Virus record (IMG/VR): IMGVR_UViG_3300032046_000034
Location: 1-52,584 of that record
DNA length: 52,584 nucleotides
Reading direction: 5' to 3' (one strand)
Source of the DNA: a virus
How positions within the stretch are numbered: the stretch's first letter is position 1; every line of letters starts with the position of its first letter. Under the pieces are notes generated by a model, which was given only the letters and a program-made list of their open reading frames with translations, ran no database searches and was not told where the DNA came from. Of this stretch, positions 45,121 through 52,584 are shown one piece after another. The position numbers and the translations under genes are program-made.

Positions 45121-45365
45121 GTCTCGGTCAAAGCCTCCGCGAACGAGCAGGTCTTCGCATGGGCACCAGTCAGTAGAGAGTCGCAGCATGTCCGGTAGAT
45201 GGCGCAGGGCGCATGGCGTAGGGCAGCGTAGAGGCCGTCCTTGAGGCCCTCTAGTGCCACCTCAGTTACCTCATTCGCCACCCGGAAGACCAGTCCCTCG
45301 CCGGGCCGCCATTCGATGAACTCGACCTCGGCCCGTTCCTTGCCGACGAGGATGATGATGCTCAT
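45117..45365 (-). CDS. Small protein in the glycosyltransferase cassette
   Basis: 82 residues. An N-terminal beta part (SIIILVGKERAEVEFIEW), FRVANEVTEVALEGLKDGLY and a Cys-rich end (APCAIYRTCCDSLL). Overlaps both neighbours. No family recognised. Confidence 0.62.
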   Translation of the reverse strand: MSIIILVGKERAEVEFIEWRPGEGLVFRVANEVTEVALEGLKDGLYAALRHAPCAIYRTCCDSLLTGAHAKTCSFAEALTET

Positions 45366-45808
45366 TGCGTCTCCTCCGGCTTCTCCATCACGAGCCGCAT
45401 GATCTGGCCGTCAGACAGCCGCTTGCGGGCCACGAGTTTCCAGGGCCGTATCCCGTAGAGGGCCATCTGCTCGCCGTACTGAGCGACATTGCTGAAGTAG
45501 TCCCAGGTCTGCGGCACATAGAAGCTGACGTGCGTCGGGTCGGCCATCGCCGTCCAGAAGGGGAAGACGGGCATCTCGATATCGATGGCCCCCCCGGGTT
45601 TCACGACGCGGTGAGCCTCATTCATCACGCCCACGAGATCGCGCCGCTCGATGTGCTCCAAGACGTGGTGACACTTGATACCCTCGAAGGCCCCATCCCT
45701 GAAGGGCAGATAGCGGGCGTCGCAACGCACGTCAGGTTGGCCCGCAATGTCAGTCGCTAGGAAGCCGTCCTCGCGCTTGGCGCCAGCGCCGATGTCAAGG
45801 TTCATCAC
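45362..45808 (-). CDS. SAM-dependent methyltransferase (class I)
   Basis: 148 residues, compact. NLDIGAGAKREDGFLATDI is motif I, CDARYLPFRDGAFEGI motif II-III, HHVLEHIERRDLVGVMNE and VVKPGGAIDIEMPVF follow. Typical class I fold often found beside glycosyltransferases, where it can methylate sugars. Substrate unknown. Confidence 0.82.
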   Translation of the reverse strand: MMNLDIGAGAKREDGFLATDIAGQPDVRCDARYLPFRDGAFEGIKCHHVLEHIERRDLVGVMNEAHRVVKPGGAIDIEMPVFPFWTAMADPTHVSFYVPQTWDYFSNVAQYGEQMALYGIRPWKLVARKRLSDGQIMRLVMEKPEETQ

Positions 45809-46311
45809 ACCCTCGCTACGGCGAAGACCCCCATCGGACCCTCGCCCTCGGTATCAATTCGGACGTCAGAGAAGCCCGCGTCTTCTAGGAGTAGGCGGAA
45901 GCCGGCGGGTGTAGCCCGCCAGTAGTCCTCCGGCTCGTTGTGGATCGCATACACAAAGCACCATGTCCCGATAAACAAACCGCCGGGCTTCAGTGCCCGG
46001 CGCATGGCTGCTATCGCCTGCCACGGTCTAGGGATATGTTCTAGGGTCTCACAGCAGAGCACGGTATTGAACCGTTCAAGTAGGGCAGCCTTTTCCTCAA
46101 TATAATCCGCCTCGATGTAGCTTCGATCGCAGATATCACCGACTATGTCCACCCCTGGACCATCCCGTATGTCCAGTCCGATATAGCCCTCCTGGGGAAA
46201 GAGATCGCGCACCGTGCCGTTAATGTTCAAGGCCCCGACTTCTAGGACGGGGCCTCGTGGTCGATACTCTGCAACGACGCCTTCAACCCAGGCGCGAACT
46301 TCCCCTCTCAC
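45805..46311 (-). CDS. SAM-dependent methyltransferase (class I)
   Basis: 168 residues. VLEVGALNINGTVRDLFP, YIGLDIRDGPGVDIVGDI, NTVLCCETLEHIPRPWQAI and ALKPGGLFIGTWCFV give a full class I set. Related to, but distinct from, its downstream neighbour, with overlap at ATGA. Probably part of the same sugar-modifying cassette. Confidence 0.82.
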   Translation of the reverse strand: MRGEVRAWVEGVVAEYRPRGPVLEVGALNINGTVRDLFPQEGYIGLDIRDGPGVDIVGDICDRSYIEADYIEEKAALLERFNTVLCCETLEHIPRPWQAIAAMRRALKPGGLFIGTWCFVYAIHNEPEDYWRATPAGFRLLLEDAGFSDVRIDTEGEGPMGVFAVARV

Positions 46312-46314
46312 GGC

Positions 46315-46569
46315 CTAGGCCGACAGGGGGAGATCAATCACGCGCAGTTCGACCTTTCCCCGCTTCTCTTCTACGGCAAAATCCAGATCGGGGCCCTCGC
46401 CTTCGAGAAGAATGTTGCCATTCCCATCCCTCCTGTATAAGACGACGGTGCCCGCCTCTTCATCGGAGGCTGGGCTATCATCCGAGACATCGACGCCATC
46501 CAAAAACAACTGATAGCACTTACCTGGAGGTGCAGGCCAATTCTCCCCTGTTCGCGTATCGACTCTCAT
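46315..46569 (-). CDS. Small acidic protein before the methyltransferases
   Basis: 84 residues, acidic and beta-rich: YQLFLDGVDVSDDSPASDEE, VVLYRRDGNGNILLEGEG, KVELRVIDLPLSA. ATG behind an AGGA. Its place next to head completion genes makes a virion or modification target role possible. Unassigned. Confidence 0.62.
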   Translation of the reverse strand: MRVDTRTGENWPAPPGKCYQLFLDGVDVSDDSPASDEEAGTVVLYRRDGNGNILLEGEGPDLDFAVEEKRGKVELRVIDLPLSA

Positions 46570-46577
46570 GGTTCCTC

Positions 46578-46997
46578 CTATATCCGATACGTCAGCGACA
46601 GTGTAATGTCGGCGATCCTGAAGTTCCGCCCGCCGACCTCAGCGTAATCGAACTCCTCTATCATCTCGCCCTGGACGATCCACCCCGTCGCGCTGAGGTT
46701 GAGGTTCGCCTTGAGATCATCCTCAGTGTCATAGACAATCTCATCGATGGCGATCTCGGTCTCATCCCGTGGCTCTGCCGTCGCGTCAAGGTAGATGCGA
46801 ATCGTCACGTCCCGGCGCCGCAGGAATGTGCTCATCGTCAGAAGACCGGCGGCGCCCCTGGCTAGGAAGATGGCTGCGGCCGGCGTCTCCGGCGGCCCGG
46901 CTGGCAGACCTAGCGTGACCCCGCCGCTGAAGCGCCCGCTGGCGGCGAGCTGCGATTCGATGAGGCGCAGGGCGGCGGTGATGTAAACGTCAGTCAT
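46578..46997 (-). CDS. Tail terminator-like neck protein
   Basis: 139 residues. DVYITAALRLIESQLAASG, TFLRRRDVTIRIYLDATAEP and EFDYAEVGGRNFRIADITL. The order (connector, gp10-like, this gene) and size fit a tail terminator or tail completion protein of siphoviruses, but sequence identity alone is not decisive. Overlaps the next gene by ATGA. Confidence 0.62.
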   Translation of the reverse strand: MTDVYITAALRLIESQLAASGRFSGGVTLGLPAGPPETPAAAIFLARGAAGLLTMSTFLRRRDVTIRIYLDATAEPRDETEIAIDEIVYDTEDDLKANLNLSATGWIVQGEMIEEFDYAEVGGRNFRIADITLSLTYRI

Positions 46998-47350
46998 CCG
47001 CCCAGTTCCCCTACGATGCGCTTCGCTGTCGCCCTGAGAATCCTGGGTGCCATTGCCTTGATAATGCCCATGTTCTTCTTCGCCCAGCTAGAGCCGGTCC
47101 TGCGCGGGTTGTGGAAGCGGCTCTGCACGTGCTCGAAATGCAGGTTGACGGCATCGGTTCCGCCAGCCTCCATTCGGGTCTTCACGGGGTTCCGCATCAT
47201 GCCCAGCTTCTTCGCTGGCGGTTTGCGGCTCAGGCGTTCGTCGACCTTCTTCATGCACTCATCGATCATGGCCTGCTTGACCACGGCGTTGATCTTCTTG
47301 GTGAAGAGCGGGCCCCGCACGGTCACGTGGACGGCCATCGGCTGTGTCAC
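46994..47350 (-). CDS. Head-tail joining protein, HK97 gp10-like
   Basis: 118 residues, basic. VHVTVRGPLFTKKINAVVKQ, then MKKVDERLSRKPPAKKLG and a helical basic C terminus with KAMAPRILRATAKRIVGEL. This is the pattern of gp10-like neck proteins that follow the connector. Overlaps neighbours at both ends. Confidence 0.68.
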   Translation of the reverse strand: MTQPMAVHVTVRGPLFTKKINAVVKQAMIDECMKKVDERLSRKPPAKKLGMMRNPVKTRMEAGGTDAVNLHFEHVQSRFHNPRRTGSSWAKKNMGIIKAMAPRILRATAKRIVGELGG

Positions 47351-48396
47351 AGGCTCACCTTGCCGTATTTCTCAATCAGGGCCCGCTTCATCGCCCACAG
47401 GCCGAACATCTTGGTCTCGACGGCGCCGCCCTCGGTGTTGGGCACCACGCCCGTCCAGCCCGAGCGCCCCTGCTGGTGGTGGGCGATGGCGTGGGCCCGG
47501 CAATACTCCATGATGTCCGCGGGCGGGGCGTACTTCTTGATGGCGGCTGCGGAATCATGGGCCGCCGCTGTCGTTCCGTTGACCGCTCGTACCACCGTCA
47601 GGGTCCGAGGCGCATACACCTTACTGGTTATCACGTGAGCCGCCAGAATCGAGCCGTCGTAGGCCCGCTGCACGGCCAGGTTGTTGCCGCTGATGGACTC
47701 TACCAGCATCCGCTCGGAGTCCACGGTGATGACCTCACCCGCCTTGATCAGCGTGCCGGTATTCACCCCTACCGTCGTCTCAGCCTTGTTCGCTGTCAGG
47801 GCAACCGTAGTGGCCGTCGTATCGAGCAGCGTCTTCCCCGAGACGAACATGGCCTCAGTCCCGATGAGGATGGTGTCGCCGACGCCGATGAGCGAGCTGT
47901 CCGTCACGTCTAGGGCCGTCTCGCTGCCATCGTCGGCCTCAGCCAGGGCACCCGCCGCCTTCGTGTCCTCGCCGTAGCCCCACCGTCCGGTCACCGCGAT
48001 GGACCGCTGTGCGGTGTCGCCCGACTCGAAGGCGGCGCTTGACGACTGATCGATCTCGATCCGGGTGTACGGTGGACCGCTGTTGACGGGCTCCTTGAAG
48101 TAGTCCGTGTCAGCGATGGTGATGGGTACAGCATCAAGCGCCGCCGCCTGTAGCAGCGTGACGGCGATCAGGTCCAGGTCATCGAGTTGCAGGATGTAGC
48201 CGCCGCCAACCCTGGGTGGCCAACGAAAGTATTTGATGCCTGTCTCCGGGATGAACCGGCGCCCAAGGACCGCCTCTATATCCTCCGACGCCGCCTCGAT
48301 GTAGGAGGCGAAGAGAGCGTCAAGGTCTGCCCCGGCGAGGCTCACCGCAGCCTTCACACCTTCGACCGTGCAGTACCACCGCGTGGCGTTGGACAC
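47347..48396 (-). CDS. Head-tail connector with internal beta insertion
   Basis: 349 residues. The first 150 (GVKAAVSLAGADLDALFASY, EAASEDIEAVLGRRFIP, YILQLDDLDLIAVTLLQAAA) and the last 60 (YCRAHAIAHHQQGRSGWTGV) match gp6-type connectors. Between them is a 130-residue insert with two similar units (LIGVGDTILIGTEAMFVSG, and LIKAGEVITVDSERMLVES), probably a surface beta domain. The insert also occurs in other phage connectors by recollection. Confidence 0.75.
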   Translation of the reverse strand: MSNATRWYCTVEGVKAAVSLAGADLDALFASYIEAASEDIEAVLGRRFIPETGIKYFRWPPRVGGGYILQLDDLDLIAVTLLQAAALDAVPITIADTDYFKEPVNSGPPYTRIEIDQSSSAAFESGDTAQRSIAVTGRWGYGEDTKAAGALAEADDGSETALDVTDSSLIGVGDTILIGTEAMFVSGKTLLDTTATTVALTANKAETTVGVNTGTLIKAGEVITVDSERMLVESISGNNLAVQRAYDGSILAAHVITSKVYAPRTLTVVRAVNGTTAAAHDSAAAIKKYAPPADIMEYCRAHAIAHHQQGRSGWTGVVPNTEGGAVETKMFGLWAMKRALIEKYGKVSL

Positions 48397-48594
48397 TTAG
48401 CCGCCTCTCCCTTTCCTCATGATTGGGCCACCCCAGGTGAAGTGGCCCATCTTGCAATTGCGAACCCCGTCATCTCGCACGTCCAGCGGCGTGCCGCAAA
48501 GAGGGCAGCCTTCGGGCGGCTTGCCGCGCTCCTCGCGATCAATCTCGCGGGCCTCTTCGATGATCGTCCCGTAGCCGCCCCAATCGCGCATCAC
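48397..48594 (-). CDS. Small Cys protein in the head completion region
   Basis: 65 residues. A helical N terminus (IIEEAREIDREERGK) then EGCPLCGTPLDVRDDGVRNC and MGHF, a Cys3-His zinc site. The GTG start overlaps a possible extension of the upstream gene. Function unknown. Confidence 0.66.
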   Translation of the reverse strand: MMRDWGGYGTIIEEAREIDREERGKPPEGCPLCGTPLDVRDDGVRNCKMGHFTWGGPIMRKGRGG

Positions 48595-48659
48595 GCCAGC
48601 CCTACCATTCCAAGCATCTTAGTGTAGAGTTCCGCTACTTCAGCCGCCGTAGTCAGACA

Positions 48660-48959
48660 TCAGGCCAGCCCCTTATCTGTTGGTTTGTGGTCGTTGTTGG
48701 GTGGCATCTGCCGGACAATATGAAGGCCAGTGTGGGCACCTTCAAGGCTGATGCCCACAACCGGCACCACAGGCTCGCGTTCATCGCAGGCCACCATCAT
48801 CATCTGGAAGGTCGCGCCCACGATGCCCTGAGCGATCTGACCGAAGCCCTCAAGCCAGCAACGCTGCGCCGCCGCCTTGTCATAAATGATCAACGGCGCC
48901 TCGGCGACGCAGCGTTGTCCTTCCATAATCCTGAGTAGATAGACCTTCGGTTCGGGCAT
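48660..48959 (-). CDS. Hypothetical virion-region protein, possible TGA extension
   Basis: 99 residues. KVYLLRIMEGQRCVAEAPLI, FGQIAQGIVGATFQMMMVAC and an acidic C terminus. After its TGA the same frame stays open for 22 codons (TTAAEVAELYTKMLGMVGLA) and ends overlapping the next GTG (48591-48659), a helix-like stretch. The extension has no clear start of its own. Confidence 0.62.
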   Translation of the reverse strand: MPEPKVYLLRIMEGQRCVAEAPLIIYDKAAAQRCWLEGFGQIAQGIVGATFQMMMVACDEREPVVPVVGISLEGAHTGLHIVRQMPPNNDHKPTDKGLA

Positions 48960-48966
48960 TCGACTC

Positions 48967-49551
48967 TTACGGCGCTAGGTCAACTTCCTCCCAGATGTAC
49001 TCGCACCACATACCGCTCGCACCCGAGGCCGCAGACGTCTGGATCGACAGATTGCTACCCGGCATCAGTTCAAGGGCACCGTTGAACCAGCGGCCCAATG
49101 GAACCATGTGCGGCAGCAGGTTTACGGCTCCTGTTAGACCAGCCCCCAATAAGCCGACAGCAACTGGGGCCTCGGGAAGGGTGGCCGCAAGGAGTGGGAT
49201 TATCTGGTTGCCATGTGCTAGGAGGCTACCAAGCCTAGTCCGGCGGTGAGCCGTAGTCAACGTCCCCGTCGTCGCCGCTGCCTGTACATTTGTTCCGACA
49301 GCCACGAAAATGGCGGCCACGGCGGCGAAGACGACGGTGAAGGTACAGCCGACATACCATATTCGGCCCTTGACACCGCTCCCCAGCGGGTTATACAGAG
49401 TCAGAACCGGCGTCGTAGCCGAGAGACCAGCCTGTGATGTCACACCCGCTTGGTTACAGACGGTATACGCCCGGCCCTCACCGACAGCCCTCTGAAAATC
49501 CAGAAGTTCCGTCTCCACGACATGCGGTCCGATCATTCCCTTGGTCTTCAT
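48967..49551 (-). CDS. Virion structural protein
   Basis: 194 residues. Beta-rich with GLSATTPVLTLYNPLGSGVK and YVGCTFTVVFAAVAAIFVAV, and later AVNLLPHMVPLGRWFNGALE. Similar in style to capsid-region decoration or fibre base proteins. Placed in the head completion block; specific role unknown. Confidence 0.62.
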   Translation of the reverse strand: MKTKGMIGPHVVETELLDFQRAVGEGRAYTVCNQAGVTSQAGLSATTPVLTLYNPLGSGVKGRIWYVGCTFTVVFAAVAAIFVAVGTNVQAAATTGTLTTAHRRTRLGSLLAHGNQIIPLLAATLPEAPVAVGLLGAGLTGAVNLLPHMVPLGRWFNGALELMPGSNLSIQTSAASGASGMWCEYIWEEVDLAP

Positions 49552-49567
49552 TTACCTTGTCCTCTCT

Positions 49568-49590
49568 CCCGCCATCTCTTTTCAGGCGGG
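49568..49590 (-). other. Inverted repeat between virion genes
   Basis: CCCGCC and GGCGGG enclose an 11-base A-rich loop right after the stop of 49592-49861. No U tract, so not a strong terminator; it may separate translation units. Confidence 0.4.
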
Positions 49591-49591
49591 A

Positions 49592-49861
49592 CTAGAAGCC
49601 TGGGGTTACTTTCTCCAAGATGGCACCAAGTAGCCCCTGAATAGCTTTGAGTTCCCGAACCTCTGGGCTCTCACCAATGACCCACTCCCGGCCATTCCAG
49701 TGCCAGACTTCATTCGTATCGGTGGCTAGAAAACTGGAACCGGGGGGAAGGTCCTTATCCAGTACCGTGTACCCGTCAGGATTGACCTGACCCGGGACCG
49801 GCTTCGCATCCGTCGATATGCCGATATACCGCTTGATCGTGGCTTCGAGTCTGACCGTCAA
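49592..49861 (-). CDS. Small virion-region protein
   Basis: 89 residues from a TTG start behind GGAAGGTGAA. VRLEATIKRYIGISTDA, then PPGSSFLATDTNEVWHWNGR and a C-terminal helix (ELKAIQGLLGAILEKV). The middle part resembles fibre or head-attachment modules (SxFxATDTxxxWxWxGxxW). Role unknown. Confidence 0.65.
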   Translation of the reverse strand: MTVRLEATIKRYIGISTDAKPVPGQVNPDGYTVLDKDLPPGSSFLATDTNEVWHWNGREWVIGESPEVRELKAIQGLLGAILEKVTPGF

Positions 49862-49886
49862 GGTTCACCTTCCAGTCTGGGGCCAC

Positions 49887-49927
49887 GGGAGCGGGCCAGG
49901 AGGTGAAGGAGGCCCGCCCCCGCTCCC
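49887..49927. other. GC-rich inverted repeat
   Basis: GGGAGCGGG (49887-49895) pairs with CCCGCTCCC (49919-49927), with a competing GGGCC/GGCCC pair inside. It occupies most of the 77-base gap between two virion genes. No U tract. Confidence 0.5.
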
Positions 49928-49938
49928 CTTATGGTCCG

Positions 49939-50415
49939 CTAGGCTGCGACCACGTAGGCGTCGTCGTCGAGCGGGATGTAGAAGATGGTCCACTCGATAA
50001 CGACCGTCGCCGAAGGCGTGCTCGCCGTGAGCTTGATGGCGTTCGCCGTCGCCTTACGACCCAGGACAACCGGGTTGATTCCGAAAGTCAGGCCGTGCGC
50101 CACGTCAATGACCGGCGCGTTAGCGGTGCCGCACAGGATCACGGCGCAGTCGCCCGTCAAGATGTACATCGTGCCGATAGCATCTCCCGTGACGGTCGTG
50201 TCCGCGCACAGGTCAACGCTGTTCGTCAACTCCGTCAGCTTGATGATGGTGGCGCCGCTCGCCTCGGCGGTGGTCACCTGCCCGATCAATGCGGTGATCA
50301 TCACTCTGCCGTAGGTCGTGAAGATGTTGGCGGTTGCGGACGCAGCGAGAGACTTCTGGGCCTTCAGACCCAGCGCGAGCTCCCGAAGCGCCCGGCCCTT
50401 TGTCAATCGACTCAT
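49939..50415 (-). CDS. Virion structural protein, head region
   Basis: 158 residues. An N-terminal helix (LTKGRALRELALGLKAQKSL) then beta strands (VMITALIGQVTTAEASGATI, TMYILTGDCAVILCGTAN, IKLTASTPSATVVIEWTIFY). Downstream of the capsid gene; may be a minor capsid or decoration protein. No specific family. Confidence 0.62.
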   Translation of the reverse strand: MSRLTKGRALRELALGLKAQKSLAASATANIFTTYGRVMITALIGQVTTAEASGATIIKLTELTNSVDLCADTTVTGDAIGTMYILTGDCAVILCGTANAPVIDVAHGLTFGINPVVLGRKATANAIKLTASTPSATVVIEWTIFYIPLDDDAYVVAA

Positions 50416-50418
50416 GGT

Positions 50419-50691
50419 TTACGCTTTCCTTCCTGCCCGTCGTGCGGGCGGCTGACCCTCCGATACGGCTTCAACCTCTGCGGGCCCGGGGGCTGGGCTT
50501 AACCCAGCCCCCGACTCCACTTCGGGTTCTGATTCTGGCTCCGGCGTCGGAGGTGCCGCCGCAGCTATCTCAGCCTCTACGCACTCCCGAGCGGTGGCTA
50601 GGTGGCCAAAGATCGGGTGCTCGTAGTGGTAACGCGAGCGGAGGATGGACTCCGCTCGCGTAATCTCAGCTAGCGCAATCTCTAGGCTCAT
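50419..50691 (-). CDS. Small acidic/Pro-rich protein in the head region
   Basis: 90 residues. An N-terminal helix (ALAEITRAESILRSRYHYE) and a long disordered-like Pro/Glu/Ala tail ending RRAGRKA. ATG overlaps the stop of the read-through extension of the upstream gene, which is strong evidence that extension is translated. Possibly a scaffold or assembly factor. Confidence 0.65.
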   Translation of the reverse strand: MSLEIALAEITRAESILRSRYHYEHPIFGHLATARECVEAEIAAAAPPTPEPESEPEVESGAGLSPAPGPAEVEAVSEGQPPARRAGRKA

Positions 50692-51209
50692 GCGTTAGCC
50701 ACTCCCGGCCGCAGCGGGTTCGGCATGTTGGCCGGCGTCCGCTGGACCAACAGGTCATGCAGGATATACAGCGCGGCGCAGACCTTTGCGTCGGTCCCGT
50801 TCTGCGCGTGGTTCACGCTGATCCAGCTATAACCGTCCGTAAGCTGGGCCGCGTCGACCTCAATGACCTAGATGTTCTGCTTCTCAGCCTCGCCAGCGAC
50901 AGCCGTCATGATGGCAGCCGCCGTCTGTGTGGTCTTCGTCCAGGCTTCGTCTCCATCCAGGAGGGTCTCGGACTTGCGATAGATGGTGTCGATGACCGCT
51001 AGGTCCGCTGACGTTCCGCCCGCGTAGGCGGTGTGCTGTTGGAGCGAGGGCACGGGGTCATCAGTCGTGCCGACGGCAGTCATGAAGAGCACAATCGTGC
51101 AGCCCGCGTAGTTCTTCAAGCACACGCGCTTTCCAGTGTTCGTGGCCCCGTTCAGGGCGACCGGCACCCAAGCGCAGCTAATGTCAAACAATCGTCCCAG
51201 TGCATCCAT
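50688..51209 (-). CDS. Head-region protein with an in-frame amber codon
   Basis: Starts ATG 51209 behind AAAGGAAC and reads 113 residues (MDALGRLFDISCAWVPVAL, CLKNYAGCTIVLFMTAVGT) to TAG at 50868-50870. The same frame then runs 59 more codons with natural protein (VIEVDAAQLTDGYSWISVNH, CAALYILHDLLVQRTPANMP) and ends with a TGA that overlaps the next ATG. The whole looks like one 173-codon gene, just downstream of capsid. The TAG is either read through, suppressed, or a nonsense mutation. Confidence 0.75.
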
Positions 51210-51225
51210 GTTCCTTTTGCCTCCT

Positions 51226-51269
51226 CCGCAGGGGGTTTATTGCCTGCGGTGAATGGCCCCCAAGGGGGT
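51226..51269 (-). other. Two hairpins after the capsid gene
   Basis: CCGCAGG/CCTGCGG (51226-51249) and CCCCC-AA-GGGGG (51256-51269) lie between capsid and the next gene. Hairpins after capsid genes can protect mRNA or partly terminate. No U tract is present, and the downstream ribosome binding site is close. Confidence 0.5.
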
Positions 51270-51295
51270 GTTAATGCCGCTCGGGGGCTGGCCTG

Positions 51296-52584
51296 CTATG
51301 CCCGTGCCGCCAGGGCGACGTAGGGGCTCAGCGTCGAGCCGTAGACTGGGGTCAGAGCGGACTGCACCCAAGGGCGTCCGTCCACGCGCTCCACGGGCTT
51401 CAGAGCCGTCTGGTCGCTGGTGAAGTAGGCGTGCTCCGAGGTTGAGATCTCGATGGACTGCCGGTCGCCGATAAGGTAGTACCCCAGATCGAAGAAGCCG
51501 ATGTCCCCCTGGTCACCTAGGGTCGGCACCTTCTCGGTGAAGATCAGGGGCCGGGAGAGCATCGTCATCAACGGCCCGTTGCGGATGTCGACAAGCGCCA
51601 CCGGGGCGCCGCCCACGCCGACGGAGATGGAAAGCGTCATCAACTCCTTGAAGGTGTTGATGTTCGCAATCCAGACCCCCCTGCCCAGCGAGCCGGGCAG
51701 CATCCGGGAGAACATATTGAGGATGTTCTCGACGACGATGCTGTCGGCGGGCTGGTCGGTCTCCTTGTCGACCGCTATGAGGGCCTCCGACTCCAGGACG
51801 CCCTTCGGCTGACCAGCGCCGTTGCCAGTGAGGAACGCTAGGTCCTCGAAGAAGGCGAGGCCCTTCGGAAGCGCCTGCATCAGCCAGCTCGACAGGGCTG
51901 CGGCGTCGTTCCACAACTCGTTCGGAACGGCAGCCAGGCCCATGAGCTTGTTGGCGTCCAGTTTGACGCGACCGAACTTGGCCTGGGTGATGGTCGGGGT
52001 GGCGCCCTCCTCCGTCCAGTAGAAGACCATCCCGCCTAGCACAGAGCCAGAGTTCGTCGTGGAATCGATGAACGGTATGGACTGAGTCGGCGTGGTCATC
52101 GTGATGACCGTCGCCCGCGGGCGGACGATGGACTCCTCAAGGGCGAGCTGCATGATCTCGGAGCGCATGGTCTCAGGGATCAGGTAGCCGCCGGCACTCG
52201 GGTCGACCGAGCTGTAGGCGGCCTGAACCTTGCGGATCTCAGGCAGGCGATTGTCGGGGAATGGGTTATTGTGCCAGATAGCCTTGGTGAAGTCACCAAG
52301 GCTGGCGAACCCGACATCTTCCATCCTCACGCCGGGAGCCAGGGGGTTGTAGCAAGCATTGACCTTGGCACCCGTGCAGGGCTGGGGGTGTTCTGGCGGT
52401 CCCAGGTTCGGCCGGTTGACGCCGCGCTCCTTCAGGTAGGCGTCCAGGGTGTCTCTGGTTGCCTTGGCCGCCCGCTCCTCGATGGCGCCGGCACCAGCCA
52501 TTCCAGCGGTGACGGCCTCCATCACCATGTCGCGCAGCGGGCCACGCTCATCTGTCAGCTTCGCGTGGGCAGCGACAATTTCCT
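51296..52584 (-). CDS. Major capsid protein, HK97 fold (main part)
   Basis: Together with 1-213 it encodes 458 residues. The core has SAGGYLIPETMRSEIMQLAL at the start of the mature protein, FYWTEEGATPTITQAKFGRV, NELWNDAA, FLTGNGAGQPKGVLES and WIANINTFKELMTLS, all typical of HK97-family capsids. About 100 N-terminal residues are probably cleaved by the adjacent protease. Bases 52460-52584 repeat 1-125. It is followed by a hairpin pair and by the amber-containing gene. Confidence 0.95.
   Translation of the reverse strand, partial: EIVAAHAKLTDERGPLRDMVMEAVTAGMAGAGAIEERAAKATRDTLDAYLKERGVNRPNLGPPEHPQPCTGAKVNACYNPLAPGVRMEDVGFASLGDFTKAIWHNNPFPDNRLPEIRKVQAAYSSVDPSAGGYLIPETMRSEIMQLALEESIVRPRATVITMTTPTQSIPFIDSTTNSGSVLGGMVFYWTEEGATPTITQAKFGRVKLDANKLMGLAAVPNELWNDAAALSSWLMQALPKGLAFFEDLAFLTGNGAGQPKGVLESEALIAVDKETDQPADSIVVENILNMFSRMLPGSLGRGVWIANINTFKELMTLSISVGVGGAPVALVDIRNGPLMTMLSRPLIFTEKVPTLGDQGDIGFFDLGYYLIGDRQSIEISTSEHAYFTSDQTALKPVERVDGRPWVQSALTPVYGSTLSPYVALAARA
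52460..52584. repeat. Terminal direct repeat, right copy (circular contig overlap)
   Basis: Identical to bases 1-125. Joining the copies restores the capsid gene. Confidence 0.95.

Noticed and set aside
1-52584. Genome-wide reassignment of TAG as a sense codon
   Set aside because: Portal, integrase and other genes end at TAG exactly where a natural C terminus is expected, so only the single case at 50868 needs explanation.

Overview
The window is a complete or nearly complete genome of a temperate, long-tailed (siphovirus-type) phage, assembled as a circle. Bases 1-125 are repeated exactly at 52460-52584, and the major capsid gene runs off the left end and back in at the right end, so the unique length is about 52,459 bp. 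The DNA is GC-rich by eye, genes are packed with ATGA/GTGA overlaps, and most starts have a strong GGAGG-type ribosome binding site. The host cannot be named from sequence alone. The phage-type protein families and sigma70-like promoters fit a GC-rich bacterium. I saw no tRNA, CRISPR array or insertion sequence.

Layout. A divergent control region at about 26.6-26.77 kb separates two programmes. Rightward (+) lie a Cro/C1-type repressor, a small secreted Cys-rich peptide, a small Cys/His protein and a tyrosine integrase (26.77-28.49 kb): the lysogeny module. Leftward (-) from a near-consensus promoter at 26620-26648 runs the early region. It holds a small Cys protein, a DNA methyltransferase, many small Cys-rich proteins, a Gp3/RDF-like protein, a radical SAM enzyme, a Holliday-resolvase-like nuclease, a DUF4406 enzyme and a replication initiator with a candidate origin inside it. 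Further left come a KOW mini-protein, a lysozyme-like domain, a RAMP-like protein and a roughly 430 bp array of degenerate pentanucleotides. A hairpin terminator at 8212-8239, just downstream of a possible promoter, separates this from the late region.

The late region is also leftward: three HNH endonucleases interleaved with the small and large terminase genes, then portal, ClpP-like protease and capsid. Crossing the contig ends it continues with head completion proteins, a glycosyltransferase/methyltransferase cassette, the tail tube, tail chaperones with a GGGAAAC frameshift, the tape measure, distal tail proteins, fibres, two holin-like proteins and a glycosidase-like lysin at 28.7 kb. 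Four + strand genes (a LAGLIDADG enzyme, an HNH enzyme, a Cys protein and a membrane protein) sit inside the late operon. Each has its own -10 box, three of them almost touching the start codon.

The most notable signals are: an in-frame amber codon inside the gene after capsid, whose downstream part is clearly coding and overlaps the next gene; the pentanucleotide array; three loci where a small Cys-containing gene is bracketed by duplicated gene junctions, best seen between terminase and portal; a repeated start-associated motif in the lysogeny operon; a candidate origin; and several frame-disrupted genes.
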